Source of the DNA: Pandoraea pnomenusa
GTDB lineage: Bacteria; Pseudomonadota; Gammaproteobacteria; Burkholderiales; Burkholderiaceae
Direction of reading: 5' to 3'
Assembly: GCF_000767615.3 (NCBI RefSeq)
Contig: NZ_CP009553.3
Coordinates: 3,038,001-3,102,000, forward strand
DNA length: 64,000 bases
Below the pieces are notes generated by a model that did no database searches, was not told the DNA's origin, and saw only the letters and a list, made by a program, of their open reading frames with translations. Position 1 is the stretch's first letter, and each line of letters begins with the position of its first letter. Position numbers and translations under genes: made by a program. Positions 20,082-28,366 of this stretch are shown one piece after another.

Positions 20082-21599
20082 ATGAAAGCGGCCTCACCTT
20101 TCCTCCCGCGTCAGCGGGTCCGCTCAGCGATTTCCGCCCTCAGCCTGGCGGTTGTCACGCTGGGCTTTGCCGGTTGTGCGAACTTCGCCGGCATCCATAG
20201 CGACAAGCAGATCAGCACACCCGATCAGTACCAGACCCAGCGCAGCCTGCCCTCCGAAGGCGGACAATGGCCGGGCACCGATTGGGCGCAGCGTTTCGGC
20301 GATCCGCAACTCGTGTCCCTGATCGACGAGGCGCTCGCCGGCAACCCGGACCTGGCGATGGCCGCCGCCCGCCTGAAGGCCGCGCAAGCCCAGACCGAAG
20401 GCGCCGCGGCGGCCCTGCTGCCCTCGGTCGGTTTTCAGGGCGACGTCTACCGCGAGAAGTTCACGGAGAACACCATCTATCCACCGGGTTACGGCGGCAC
20501 GTGGTTCACCCAGGGCGACCTGACGGCCTCGCTGTCGTGGGAGCTCGACCTGTGGGGCAAGAACCGGGCGGCCCGCGCCCAGGCCACTTCGGCCGAGCGC
20601 GCGGAAGAGGCCGAAGACCAGGAAGTGCGGCTCGCGCTGGCCACCGCCGTGGCACGTTCTTACAACCAGCTGGCGCAGCAATACGCCCTGCACGACGTGC
20701 TCGAACGCGTCGCCAGACAGCGTGAGAACCTCGGCAAGCTCACGGCCGATCGCGTGCGTGCGGGCCTCGACACGCAGGTCGAACAGAAGCAGGCCGACAG
20801 CAACACGGCCGACATTCAGACCCAGATCGCGCAGCTCGACGGCCAGATCCTGCTCACGCGTCACCAGTTGGGCGTGCTGCTCGGCAAAGGGCCGGATCGC
20901 GGCCTCGATATCTCGCGACCGACGCTTGCCAAGCTGCCCACGCCCGCCCTGCCCGACAACCTGCCGCTGGCGCTGCTCGGCCGCCGCCCGGACATCGTCT
21001 CGGCCCGCTGGGGCGTGGAAGCCCAGCTCAAGGGCGTGGACGTGGCCAAGGCCCGCTTCTATCCCGACGTCAATCTCAACGCCGCCTTCGGGTTCTCGAC
21101 GTTCGGACTGGGCAAGCTGCTCAACGCCAGCAGCCAGACCATTCAGGCCGGCCCGGTCATCTCGCTGCCGATCTTCGACGGCGGCCGGTTGCGCGCCAAT
21201 CTGAAGGGCCAGTACGCGGCGTATGAAAGCGCCGTCGCGAACTACGACTCGACGCTCAACAAGGCGCTCGGCGACATCGCGGATCGCATGTCGTCGATTC
21301 GTTCCGCCGACAAGCAGATGGTGTCGCAACGCGTGGCGCAGGACGCCGCCCAGCGCGCCTACGATCTTGCGGTCGATCGCTACAAGGCCGGCCTCACGCC
21401 GCAGTTGACCGTGCTCACCGCCGAATCGTCGCTGCTCGCACAGGAACAGGCCCGCGTGAATATCGACAGCGCGCGCCGTGATCAGCAGATCGGCCTGATC
21501 AAGGCACTCGGCGGGGGATTCGATGCACAGGCCGCAGGCCTCGTCGTGGGACAGGCGCCTCCGGCCAAGGCCGAGGACGGCGCCATGCAGACGCACTGA
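20082..21599 (+). CDS. Outer-membrane efflux lipoprotein (NodT/OprM family)
   Basis: A TolC-like outer-membrane channel of a tripartite efflux pump. The 505-residue precursor starts at the ATG at 20082 (AAAGG upstream); a longer in-frame start at 20046 is less likely. A signal peptide ends in the lipobox LGFAGC with lipidated Cys32. Two OEP repeats follow, with typical segments such as GRRPDIVSARWGVEAQLKGVDVAKARFYPDVNL (in part) and RYKAGLTPQLTVLTAESSLL. It lies between marR and emrA and shares their strand, so it should pair with EmrAB. Confidence 0.95.
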   Translation: MKAASPFLPRQRVRSAISALSLAVVTLGFAGCANFAGIHSDKQISTPDQYQTQRSLPSEGGQWPGTDWAQRFGDPQLVSLIDEALAGNPDLAMAAARLKAAQAQTEGAAAALLPSVGFQGDVYREKFTENTIYPPGYGGTWFTQGDLTASLSWELDLWGKNRAARAQATSAERAEEAEDQEVRLALATAVARSYNQLAQQYALHDVLERVARQRENLGKLTADRVRAGLDTQVEQKQADSNTADIQTQIAQLDGQILLTRHQLGVLLGKGPDRGLDISRPTLAKLPTPALPDNLPLALLGRRPDIVSARWGVEAQLKGVDVAKARFYPDVNLNAAFGFSTFGLGKLLNASSQTIQAGPVISLPIFDGGRLRANLKGQYAAYESAVANYDSTLNKALGDIADRMSSIRSADKQMVSQRVAQDAAQRAYDLAVDRYKAGLTPQLTVLTAESSLLAQEQARVNIDSARRDQQIGLIKALGGGFDAQAAGLVVGQAPPAKAEDGAMQTH

Positions 21600-21660
21600 A
21601 CGGCCCCCGTCACACAGAACAGACAACGTCAAAGCACATTAAGAGATTAGTACGGAGCAA

Positions 21661-22896
21661 ATGATGAGCGAGAACCAACAACAAGCGCCTGCCCAGCCGG
21701 CCCAGGGCAACGGCAAGCGCCGCCGAATGATGCTGACGCTGACGGCCGTGATCGCGATCGCGGCGATCGGCTATGGCGCCTACTACGCGCTGTATGCGCG
21801 TTACTACGAAGACACCGACGACGCTTACGTCGCGGGCAACGTGGTGCAGATCACGCCGCAGGTGGCCGGCACCGTGACCGGCGTGAAGGTCGACGACACC
21901 CAGATGGTCAAGGCCGGTCAGCCGCTCGTCACGCTCGACCAGACCGACGCCCGCGTGGCACTGCTGCAAGCCGAGGCGAATCTGGCGCAGACAGTGCGCC
22001 AGGTGCGCACATATTTCGTGAACAACGATGCGTACGCCGCGACGGTGGCCATGCGCGAATCGGAACTCGCCAAGGCACAGGCCGACGTGAAGCGTCGCGA
22101 AATGGCGATCGCCACGGGTGCCGTGTCGCGCGAGGAACTTGCCCACGCCCAGGACGCCGTGAAGTCCGCGCGCGCCGCGCTCGAACAGGCCCGCGCCCAG
22201 CTCGTGTCGAACAAGGCGCTCACGGACAAGACGTCGGTCACGACGCACCCGAACGTGCAGCAGGCCGCCGCGAAGGTGCGCGCCGCCTACCTCGACTACG
22301 CCCGCACCTCGATTCCGGCGCCGGTCGACGGCTATGTGGCCAAGCGCTCCGTGCAGGTCGGCCAGCGCGTGGCCACCGGCGCGCCGCTCATGGCGCTGGT
22401 GCCGCTCAACCAGGTGTGGGTCGACGCGAACTTCAAGGAAGTGCAGATCGCGCACATGCGCGTGGGCCAGCCGGTCACGCTCACGGCGGACGTGTATGGC
22501 TCGTCGGTGGAATACAAAGGCACGGTCGCCGGCTTCTCGGCGGGTACCGGCAGTGCGTTTTCGCTGCTGCCGGCGCAGAACGCCACGGGCAACTGGATCA
22601 AGGTCGTCCAGCGTCTGCCGGTGCGCATCGCGCTCGATCCGAAGCAGTTGCAGGCGCACCCGCTGCGCGTCGGCCTGTCGATGCAGGTCAAGGTGAACGT
22701 GCGCAACACGGACGGCAAGGAACTGGGCGAAGCCCCCGCCCTGCCGGTCTATTCGACCGATGTGTATGACAAGGTCGGCCACGACGCCGACGATATCGTC
22801 GCCAAGATCATCACCGAGAACGCGGGTCCGGCAGGATCGGCCTCCGGTGGCGCCAGCGACACGCGCAATCAGCCGGCCCGCGCACGTCCCCTGTAA
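21661..22896 (+). CDS. emrA: EmrA-type membrane fusion protein
   Basis: Periplasmic adaptor of a multidrug pump. The 411-residue protein has one N-terminal membrane anchor (residues 21-42), the EmrA hallmark EDTDDAYVAGNVVQITPQVAGTV (in part), a long alpha-hairpin (VRQVRTYFVNN to ARAQLVSNK) and the second lipoyl/beta-barrel half (TSIPAPVDGYVAKRSVQVG). It follows the outer-membrane gene by 61 bases and precedes emrB by 37 bases. Confidence 0.95.
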   Translation: MMSENQQQAPAQPAQGNGKRRRMMLTLTAVIAIAAIGYGAYYALYARYYEDTDDAYVAGNVVQITPQVAGTVTGVKVDDTQMVKAGQPLVTLDQTDARVALLQAEANLAQTVRQVRTYFVNNDAYAATVAMRESELAKAQADVKRREMAIATGAVSREELAHAQDAVKSARAALEQARAQLVSNKALTDKTSVTTHPNVQQAAAKVRAAYLDYARTSIPAPVDGYVAKRSVQVGQRVATGAPLMALVPLNQVWVDANFKEVQIAHMRVGQPVTLTADVYGSSVEYKGTVAGFSAGTGSAFSLLPAQNATGNWIKVVQRLPVRIALDPKQLQAHPLRVGLSMQVKVNVRNTDGKELGEAPALPVYSTDVYDKVGHDADDIVAKIITENAGPAGSASGGASDTRNQPARARPL

Positions 22897-22933
22897 ATCG
22901 GAGGGGGGTGCCCCCCACCCCCTTTGACATCTC

Positions 22934-24484
22934 ATGGCAAATCAAAACGCTCCTGGCCCGCTCACGGGCGGCCAGCTGGTACTCGGCACCATTGCGTTGT
23001 CGCTCGCCACGTTCATGAACGTGCTCGACACCTCGATTGCCAACGTATCGATCCCCGCCATTTCCGGCGACCTAGGCGTCTCGTCGAGCCAGGGCACCTG
23101 GGTGATTACGTCGTTCGCTGTTGCCAATGCCATTTCGGTGCCGCTCACGGGCTGGCTGACGGAACGCTTCGGCGCGGTGCGCTTGTTCATCACCTCGATC
23201 CTGTTGTTCGTGCTGGCGTCGTGGCTGTGCGGCATGGCGCCCACGCTCGAATTCCTGCTCGCGGCCCGCGTGCTGCAAGGCGCCGTGGCCGGACCGATGA
23301 TTCCGCTCTCGCAATCGTTGCTGCTCTCGAGCTATCCGCCGGCGAAGAGTTCGATGGCCCTCGCCCTATGGGGCATGACGACACTCGTCGCCCCGGTCAT
23401 GGGGCCGATTCTCGGCGGCTGGATTTCCGACAACTACCACTGGCCCTGGATCTTCTACATCAACATTCCGGTCGGCATCGCCGCCGCGTATGTCACGTGG
23501 ATGATCTACGCCAAGCGGGAAACGCCGACACAGCGCAAGCCGATCGACACCGTCGGACTGGCGTTGCTCGTCCTGTGGGTGGGCTCGTTGCAGGTGATGC
23601 TCGACAAGGGCAAGGAACTCGACTGGTTCAATTCGTCGACCATCGTGATCCTCGCACTGGTGGCCCTCGTGTCGTTCTGCTTCTTCGTCATCTGGGAGAT
23701 TACGGAGCAGCATCCGGTGGTCGATCTCACGCTCTTCAAGCGCATCAACTTCACGGGCGGCGTGGTGGCGATCTCGGTCGGGTACGGACTGTTCTTCGGC
23801 AATCTGGTGATCCTGCCGCAGTGGCTGCAGATTTACCTCGGTTACACCGCCACCGAAGCCGGGCTCGTGATGGCGCCGGTGGGTCTGTTCGCCATCATCC
23901 TGTCGCCGGTGATCGGCAAGTTCCTGCCCAAGCTCGACGCGCGCTGGGTCGTGACCGTCTCGTTCCTGCTGTTCGCGCTCGTGTTCCTGATGCGCTCGCA
24001 CTTCAACACGCTGGTCGACACGCGCACGCTGATGATTCCGACCTTCCTGCAGGGTGTGCCGATGTCGATGTTCTTCATCCCGCTCACGGCCATTATCCTG
24101 TCGGGCCTGCCGCCGCACCGGATTCCGGCCGCCGCCGGTTTGTCGAACTTCGTGCGCATTACGTGCGGGGCCGTCGGCACATCGATCGCCACGACGGTCT
24201 GGGACAACCGGATCACCCTGCATCACGCGCAGCTGACCGAGCATCTCACGCCGTACGATCCGACGTTCAATGGCTCGGTGCAGACCCTCAATCAGCTTGG
24301 CATGACGACGCCGCAGGCCAATGGCTTCATTGACCGGCTGGTCACGCAGCAATCGGCCATGCTCGGCGCCAACGACATCTTCTGGATCTCGGCCGTGCTG
24401 TTCGTGCTCATGATCGTGATGGTCTGGGTCACGCGCCCGATCCGTGGTGGCGGTGGCGCCGATGCCGCGGCCGGCGCGCACTGA
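22934..24484 (+). CDS. emrB: EmrB-type drug:proton antiporter
   Basis: Inner-membrane pump of the DHA2 (14-helix) major facilitator group, exporting lipophilic drugs with proton influx. The 516-residue product has motif C/D features (MNVLDTSIANVSIPAI near the N-terminus, WVITSFAVANAISVPLTGWL) and the ALWGMTTLVAPVMGPILGGW segment typical of EmrB. The C-terminus is cytoplasmic and Gly/Ala-rich. Last gene of the operon, followed by two tandem hairpins. Confidence 0.96.
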   Translation: MANQNAPGPLTGGQLVLGTIALSLATFMNVLDTSIANVSIPAISGDLGVSSSQGTWVITSFAVANAISVPLTGWLTERFGAVRLFITSILLFVLASWLCGMAPTLEFLLAARVLQGAVAGPMIPLSQSLLLSSYPPAKSSMALALWGMTTLVAPVMGPILGGWISDNYHWPWIFYINIPVGIAAAYVTWMIYAKRETPTQRKPIDTVGLALLVLWVGSLQVMLDKGKELDWFNSSTIVILALVALVSFCFFVIWEITEQHPVVDLTLFKRINFTGGVVAISVGYGLFFGNLVILPQWLQIYLGYTATEAGLVMAPVGLFAIILSPVIGKFLPKLDARWVVTVSFLLFALVFLMRSHFNTLVDTRTLMIPTFLQGVPMSMFFIPLTAIILSGLPPHRIPAAAGLSNFVRITCGAVGTSIATTVWDNRITLHHAQLTEHLTPYDPTFNGSVQTLNQLGMTTPQANGFIDRLVTQQSAMLGANDIFWISAVLFVLMIVMVWVTRPIRGGGGADAAAGAH

Positions 24485-24503
24485 TTCAACGACTTCCCCC
24501 CGA

Positions 24504-24569
24504 GTGCCCGGACCTGCTCTGTACGACCGGGCACTTCTTGAACCCCGCTGAACCTGGCGGGGTTTTTTT
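24504..24569 (+). terminator. Tandem terminators after emrB
   Basis: First hairpin: GTGCCCGG (24504-24511) with CCGGGCAC (24527-24534), followed by TTCTTG. Second hairpin: AACCCCGC (24541-24548) with GCGGGGTT (24557-24564), followed by a run of seven T ending at 24569. The T run overlaps the stop codon of the convergent orphan gene. Confidence 0.92.
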
Positions 24570-25797
24570 ATTGGGAATCCGCCTCGACCGTCCGCGCAAT
24601 GTCGCGCGGGTCGACGCAGACGCACACCAGTTCGTCCTCCAGGGACGCGTCAGCCTCCGCGCTCGGGCGCGACGACACGAGCGACCCGGACAAGGCCGCA
24701 GCCAGCTTCGTTCCCGCGCCGAGCCTTTCAAGCCACTGATAAAACTCGGACAGGCCCTTCGGCAATTCGCTCACGTCGTCACTGAACGGCAGGCGGGCGA
24801 TCAGCCACACGAAGACCCCGGTCGACAGGAGACGAATCCGGGCCGCGAGCGCCTTTTGCCAGACCGGATCGTCGTGCGCGACGAGTGCCGTGCGCAGCTT
24901 CGCAACCATCCGCTCCAGCACGCGCACTCGCTTGACGGCGGCGAGGATTGCAGCGTCATTTGCCCCGAGGGCGGCGTGCACCCGCTCGAACGCGCCACGC
25001 GCGTTGAGCCAGTACATCAGATTGGCAAGGCTGTCCCCCTGAAACGGCAACGTGCCCGGGCGGTGAAACTCGACACCCCAGCAAATGAGATCGCCCAGCG
25101 CAAGCAGCGCGAAGTACGGCGCGACCATCATGCCCGGGGTGAAAATCGCCCTGCCGATGCGCAACACCTTGCATCGCCCGCCCCGGCCCGCGAAGGTTGT
25201 CGACGAACGCACTCGCTCGCACACACGTGCGCCCGCAAGTCCCGCAAAGACATCGGGCGCCAGATACGGCGACGCAACGCTGACCATTTGAACGCCAAGA
25301 CTGGCGGCGTGGGCAAGCAACACCCCGGAGCGCACTGGACAGGCATAGCCGGGGGGCTCGACCACCGGCGGCGTCGCGCCATCCGGCACTGAGGCTGAAG
25401 CGCGCGACATGCCGGAGGCGGGCGGAAGGCACACGGCCTCATGGGGCGTTTTTCCGCTCGAACGGTCGTGCGCCCCGTCCTTCGATTCACCGCCGATCAG
25501 CACGCGCATTTCGTCGTGCGTTCGCGCCGCCTCGCGGGCGTCTCGCGCACGCAGGCGGAGTGCGCGAAGCTGTGCATGCGTGTCGTCACCGATCCGCTCG
25601 ATGGGCGCCCCCCCTTGCGCGGACGCAGCGTGGCACGCTTCGGCGGCTTGAATGCAAGAGACGCGTTGCACCTCGATGTCGACCTCGGCATGACCGTTCG
25701 ACTCCGATGGGCGAGCGTCGGCCAGCGGTCGGTCCGGCAAGAGAAACGGCGGCATCGCAGGCACGACACGCCCCGCGCTGCCGGCACACGTGATCAT
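24568..25797 (-). CDS. Orphan hypothetical protein, about 409 residues
   Basis: I do not recognise this protein. With the ATG at 25797 (GGGAGG six bases upstream) it has 409 residues; an ATG at 25863 would add 22. The first 150 residues are polar and low in order (many Arg, Ala, Ser and Pro), without a signal peptide. The C-terminal 250 look folded: a Cys/Arg segment, a hydrophobic helix (MMVAPYFALLALGDLICWGVEF) and several amphipathic helices around RVRVLERMVAKLRTALVAHDDPVWQKAL and LSTGVFVWLIARLPF. It is monocistronic, between the emr operon and a thioesterase. The disordered N-terminus plus helical body would suit a secreted effector, but I see no direct proof. Confidence 0.7.
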   Translation of the reverse strand: MITCAGSAGRVVPAMPPFLLPDRPLADARPSESNGHAEVDIEVQRVSCIQAAEACHAASAQGGAPIERIGDDTHAQLRALRLRARDAREAARTHDEMRVLIGGESKDGAHDRSSGKTPHEAVCLPPASGMSRASASVPDGATPPVVEPPGYACPVRSGVLLAHAASLGVQMVSVASPYLAPDVFAGLAGARVCERVRSSTTFAGRGGRCKVLRIGRAIFTPGMMVAPYFALLALGDLICWGVEFHRPGTLPFQGDSLANLMYWLNARGAFERVHAALGANDAAILAAVKRVRVLERMVAKLRTALVAHDDPVWQKALAARIRLLSTGVFVWLIARLPFSDDVSELPKGLSEFYQWLERLGAGTKLAAALSGSLVSSRPSAEADASLEDELVCVCVDPRDIARTVEADSQ

Positions 25798-26092
25798 GGA
25801 GCACCTCCCGTCGCCGACGTGCCGTCGGACCACATGGCCCACGCCCACCACGCCATGTCGCATCCACTGTGCGCCGCGTCGGCGTCGGCGCGCTTGCAGA
25901 TTGTGCGCTCGACATTACGGGGCATGACGCAAAAGGCCCCCCACGGAAGTCACGCGCCGGGATTCCTGGGACGATCCACGCCCCGACGGGCACGGGCAGG
26001 ACGGTTCCAATCGCAGTATCATTGCGCATCCCCGCCGACGCGACATTTTGCCGCGCCCGGACACGATCCATCCGCCCCCGATAACACGCACC

Positions 26093-26587
26093 ATGACCGT
26101 CCCGCAGAACCCGAACGACCGCTCCGAGATCACCTTCCGTTTTCTGGCCGAACCGGCCGCCGTCAACTTCGGCGGCAAGGTGCACGGCGGCTCCCTCATG
26201 AAATGGATCGACGAGGTGGCCTACGCCTGCGCCGCAACGTGGTCGGGACGTTATTGCGTCACGGTGAGCGTGGGCAACATTCGTTTTCGCCGTCCGATTC
26301 TGGTGGGCAATCTGGTGGAGCTGCGCGCGCGCATCGTTGCCACGGGCCGCACCAGCATGCATATCCACGTGTCGGTCCACGCCGGCGATCCGAAGTGGGG
26401 AGAACTGCGCCAGACGACCGATTGCCTGATGGTGTTCGTCGCGGTAGACGAGAGCAATCACCCGGTAAGCGTGCCGTCGTTCGAGCCGAAGACCGAGGAA
26501 CAGAAGGCATTGGCGAAGTACGCCATGGATGTGAAGGCAGCACTCGACGCCATCGTCGAGCTCAAGCCGGAGAATGTTGCAGGCTGA
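26093..26587 (+). CDS. Acyl-CoA thioesterase (YciA-like hotdog protein)
   Basis: Hydrolyses acyl-CoA esters. The 164-residue protein has the hotdog-fold thioesterase signature: NFGGKVHGGSLMKWIDEVAYACAATWSG, with the Asp of the hotdog helix, followed by VGNIRFRRPILVGNLVELRARIV. I chose the ATG at 26093 (MTVPQNPNDRSEITFRF); an in-frame ATG at 26048 would add a 15-residue basic/proline-rich leader. Transcribed alone; its tail is convergent with truB. Confidence 0.88.
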   Translation: MTVPQNPNDRSEITFRFLAEPAAVNFGGKVHGGSLMKWIDEVAYACAATWSGRYCVTVSVGNIRFRRPILVGNLVELRARIVATGRTSMHIHVSVHAGDPKWGELRQTTDCLMVFVAVDESNHPVSVPSFEPKTEEQKALAKYAMDVKAALDAIVELKPENVAG

Positions 26588-26737
26588 CGGGGATCGTCAT
26601 GGGCCTCTGACGTCCGCGCGCGTGTCCGCTGCGCGCTGATGCGGGCCTCGATGCATGGCCCGAACGCCAATGGCCCGGCATGGCCCCGCGGCATTGGTGA
26701 CGGGTGACGGGCGTCATCGGCACGCCACCCGGCGCGC

Positions 26738-27730
26738 TCACGATGACTGTGTCTTGAGCAGTCGCTGCGGTGTGAGCAACGCTTCGCCATCGAGTCGCGC
26801 GACCCCCAGCAAGCGCGAAGTGGCTTCGCTCGTGGCCTCCGTGTAGACCTTGACTTCGATGTCGCCGTGCGCGGCTGCGTACGCACGCAATGGCGTCGGA
26901 CAGCGGATATCGTCGAGTCGCAGACGCTGGCCGTGACTGAAGCGTCGCGCCAGCGTTTCGTCGAGCATGATCGCGGGCAGCGTCTTGAGCAATGCATCGA
27001 CCGGTGCGAGCTTCGCCACGCGTTGCGCATGATCCAGCGCGCTCAGGTCTTCGAGCGTGACGGCGCCGTCGAGTGTCAGCGGTCCCACCGCCGTGCGACG
27101 CAAACCGCGCAGGTGAGCACCGCACCCCAACGCTTCCCCGATGTCTTCCGCCAGCGTGCGCACGTACGTGCCTTTACTGCACGTCACACGGAACGTGAAT
27201 TCGTTCGTGTGCGGCAGTGCGCTTTGCGTCAGCGCCAGTGCATGGATGGTGACCTCGCGCGCCTCGCGCTCGAGCGTTTGGCCCGCGCGCGCATATTCGT
27301 ACAACGGTTTGCCGTCGCGCTTGAGCGCCGAGTACATCGGCGGGACTTGCGAAATCCTCCCCATGAAACGAGGCAATATGGCACGGATCGCCGCATCGTC
27401 CACCGTCACCGGCCGCGTTTGCAACACCTCGCCTTCGGCGTCGCCCGTCGTGGTCGTCTCCCCCAGGCGCACGTGCGCTTCGTAGGTCTTGTCGGCCTCG
27501 AGCAAGTCCTGCGAGAACTTCGTCGCCTCGCCGAAACACAGCGGCAGCAACCCGGTCGCCAAGGGATCGAGCGTGCCCGTGTGGCCTGCCTTGAGCGCCT
27601 GAAGCAAACGCTTGGCCTTGATCAGGGCATCGTTGGATGACAAGCCGAGCGGCTTGTCCAGCAACAACACGCCATCGAGTGCGAAACGGGGGAGCTTTTG
27701 GCGGGGTGCCTGCGAACGCGGGTCCGTCAT
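26738..27730 (-). CDS. truB: tRNA pseudouridine-55 synthase
   Basis: Makes pseudouridine 55 in the T loop of tRNAs. The 330-residue protein has the TruB motif GHTGTLDPLATGLLPLCFG (in part) with catalytic Asp55, plus LLDKPLGLSSNDALIKAKR before it and the RVTCSKGTYVRTLAEDIG segment. The C-terminal third is a PUA-like extension. It is the last gene of rimP-nusA-infB-rbfA-truB, 139 bases after rbfA. Confidence 0.97.
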   Translation of the reverse strand: MTDPRSQAPRQKLPRFALDGVLLLDKPLGLSSNDALIKAKRLLQALKAGHTGTLDPLATGLLPLCFGEATKFSQDLLEADKTYEAHVRLGETTTTGDAEGEVLQTRPVTVDDAAIRAILPRFMGRISQVPPMYSALKRDGKPLYEYARAGQTLEREAREVTIHALALTQSALPHTNEFTFRVTCSKGTYVRTLAEDIGEALGCGAHLRGLRRTAVGPLTLDGAVTLEDLSALDHAQRVAKLAPVDALLKTLPAIMLDETLARRFSHGQRLRLDDIRCPTPLRAYAAAHGDIEVKVYTEATSEATSRLLGVARLDGEALLTPQRLLKTQSS

Positions 27731-27869
27731 GGTGCGGAGATTGCCTGAGAAATTCTGGTGGGAGTCAATGCCTGCCCCGTCACGCCGTCAGCAGCGCGGC
27801 GCACGGGCATCGCAACGCCGCCGGGCTTGCCATGGGCCGCCCGGCAGGTTGCGCTTATCGATCGACGGC

Positions 27870-28283
27870 TTACTTCTCGTCGCCGTCCTTGCTGCCTTCG
27901 TCACTGCCTTCGCCCGCCTCGTCCCTCGCGCGCGTCGCGTTGGCCGTATCGATCAGGCGCGACATCTCGATCGCGCGTTCGATCGACTGGTCGAAGTGGA
28001 AATGCAACGTCGGCACGGTATGAATGTGCAAACGCTTGAACAGCAGATTGCGCAGGTAGCCTGCCGCCTCGTTGAGCGCCTCACCGGTGGCCTTGGGATC
28101 GCCGGTCAGCGTCGTATAAAACACTTTCGCATGCGCATAGTCAGGCGTGACTTCCACGCTTTGCAGCGTGACCAGACCAATGCGCGGGTCTTTCACTTCG
28201 CGCTGAATCAACTCCGACAGATCGCGTTGGATCTGGTCGTTGATACGAAGATTGCGACCCGGAACGCCACGTTTCTTTGCCAT
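27870..28283 (-). CDS. rbfA: Ribosome-binding factor A
   Basis: Matures the 5' end of 16S rRNA in the 30S subunit. The 137-residue product has the KH-like RbfA core: [47 protein letters not shown] (in part) and [22 protein letters not shown]. The tail ([14 protein letters not shown]) is acidic and disordered. I chose the ATG at 28283 (MAKKRGVPG); the upstream extension covers the infB-rbfA spacer. Co-transcribed with infB and truB. Confidence 0.96.
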   Translation of the reverse strand: MAKKRGVPGRNLRINDQIQRDLSELIQREVKDPRIGLVTLQSVEVTPDYAHAKVFYTTLTGDPKATGEALNEAAGYLRNLLFKRLHIHTVPTLHFHFDQSIERAIEMSRLIDTANATRARDEAGEGSDEGSKDGDEK

Positions 28284-28366
28284 AACAAACTCGCTAATAA
28301 TGCAATGGCCCACGCCGCCGGTTTCCCGGCTCGGTGGGCCATTCCACATCCATTGTGTCGACCGCG

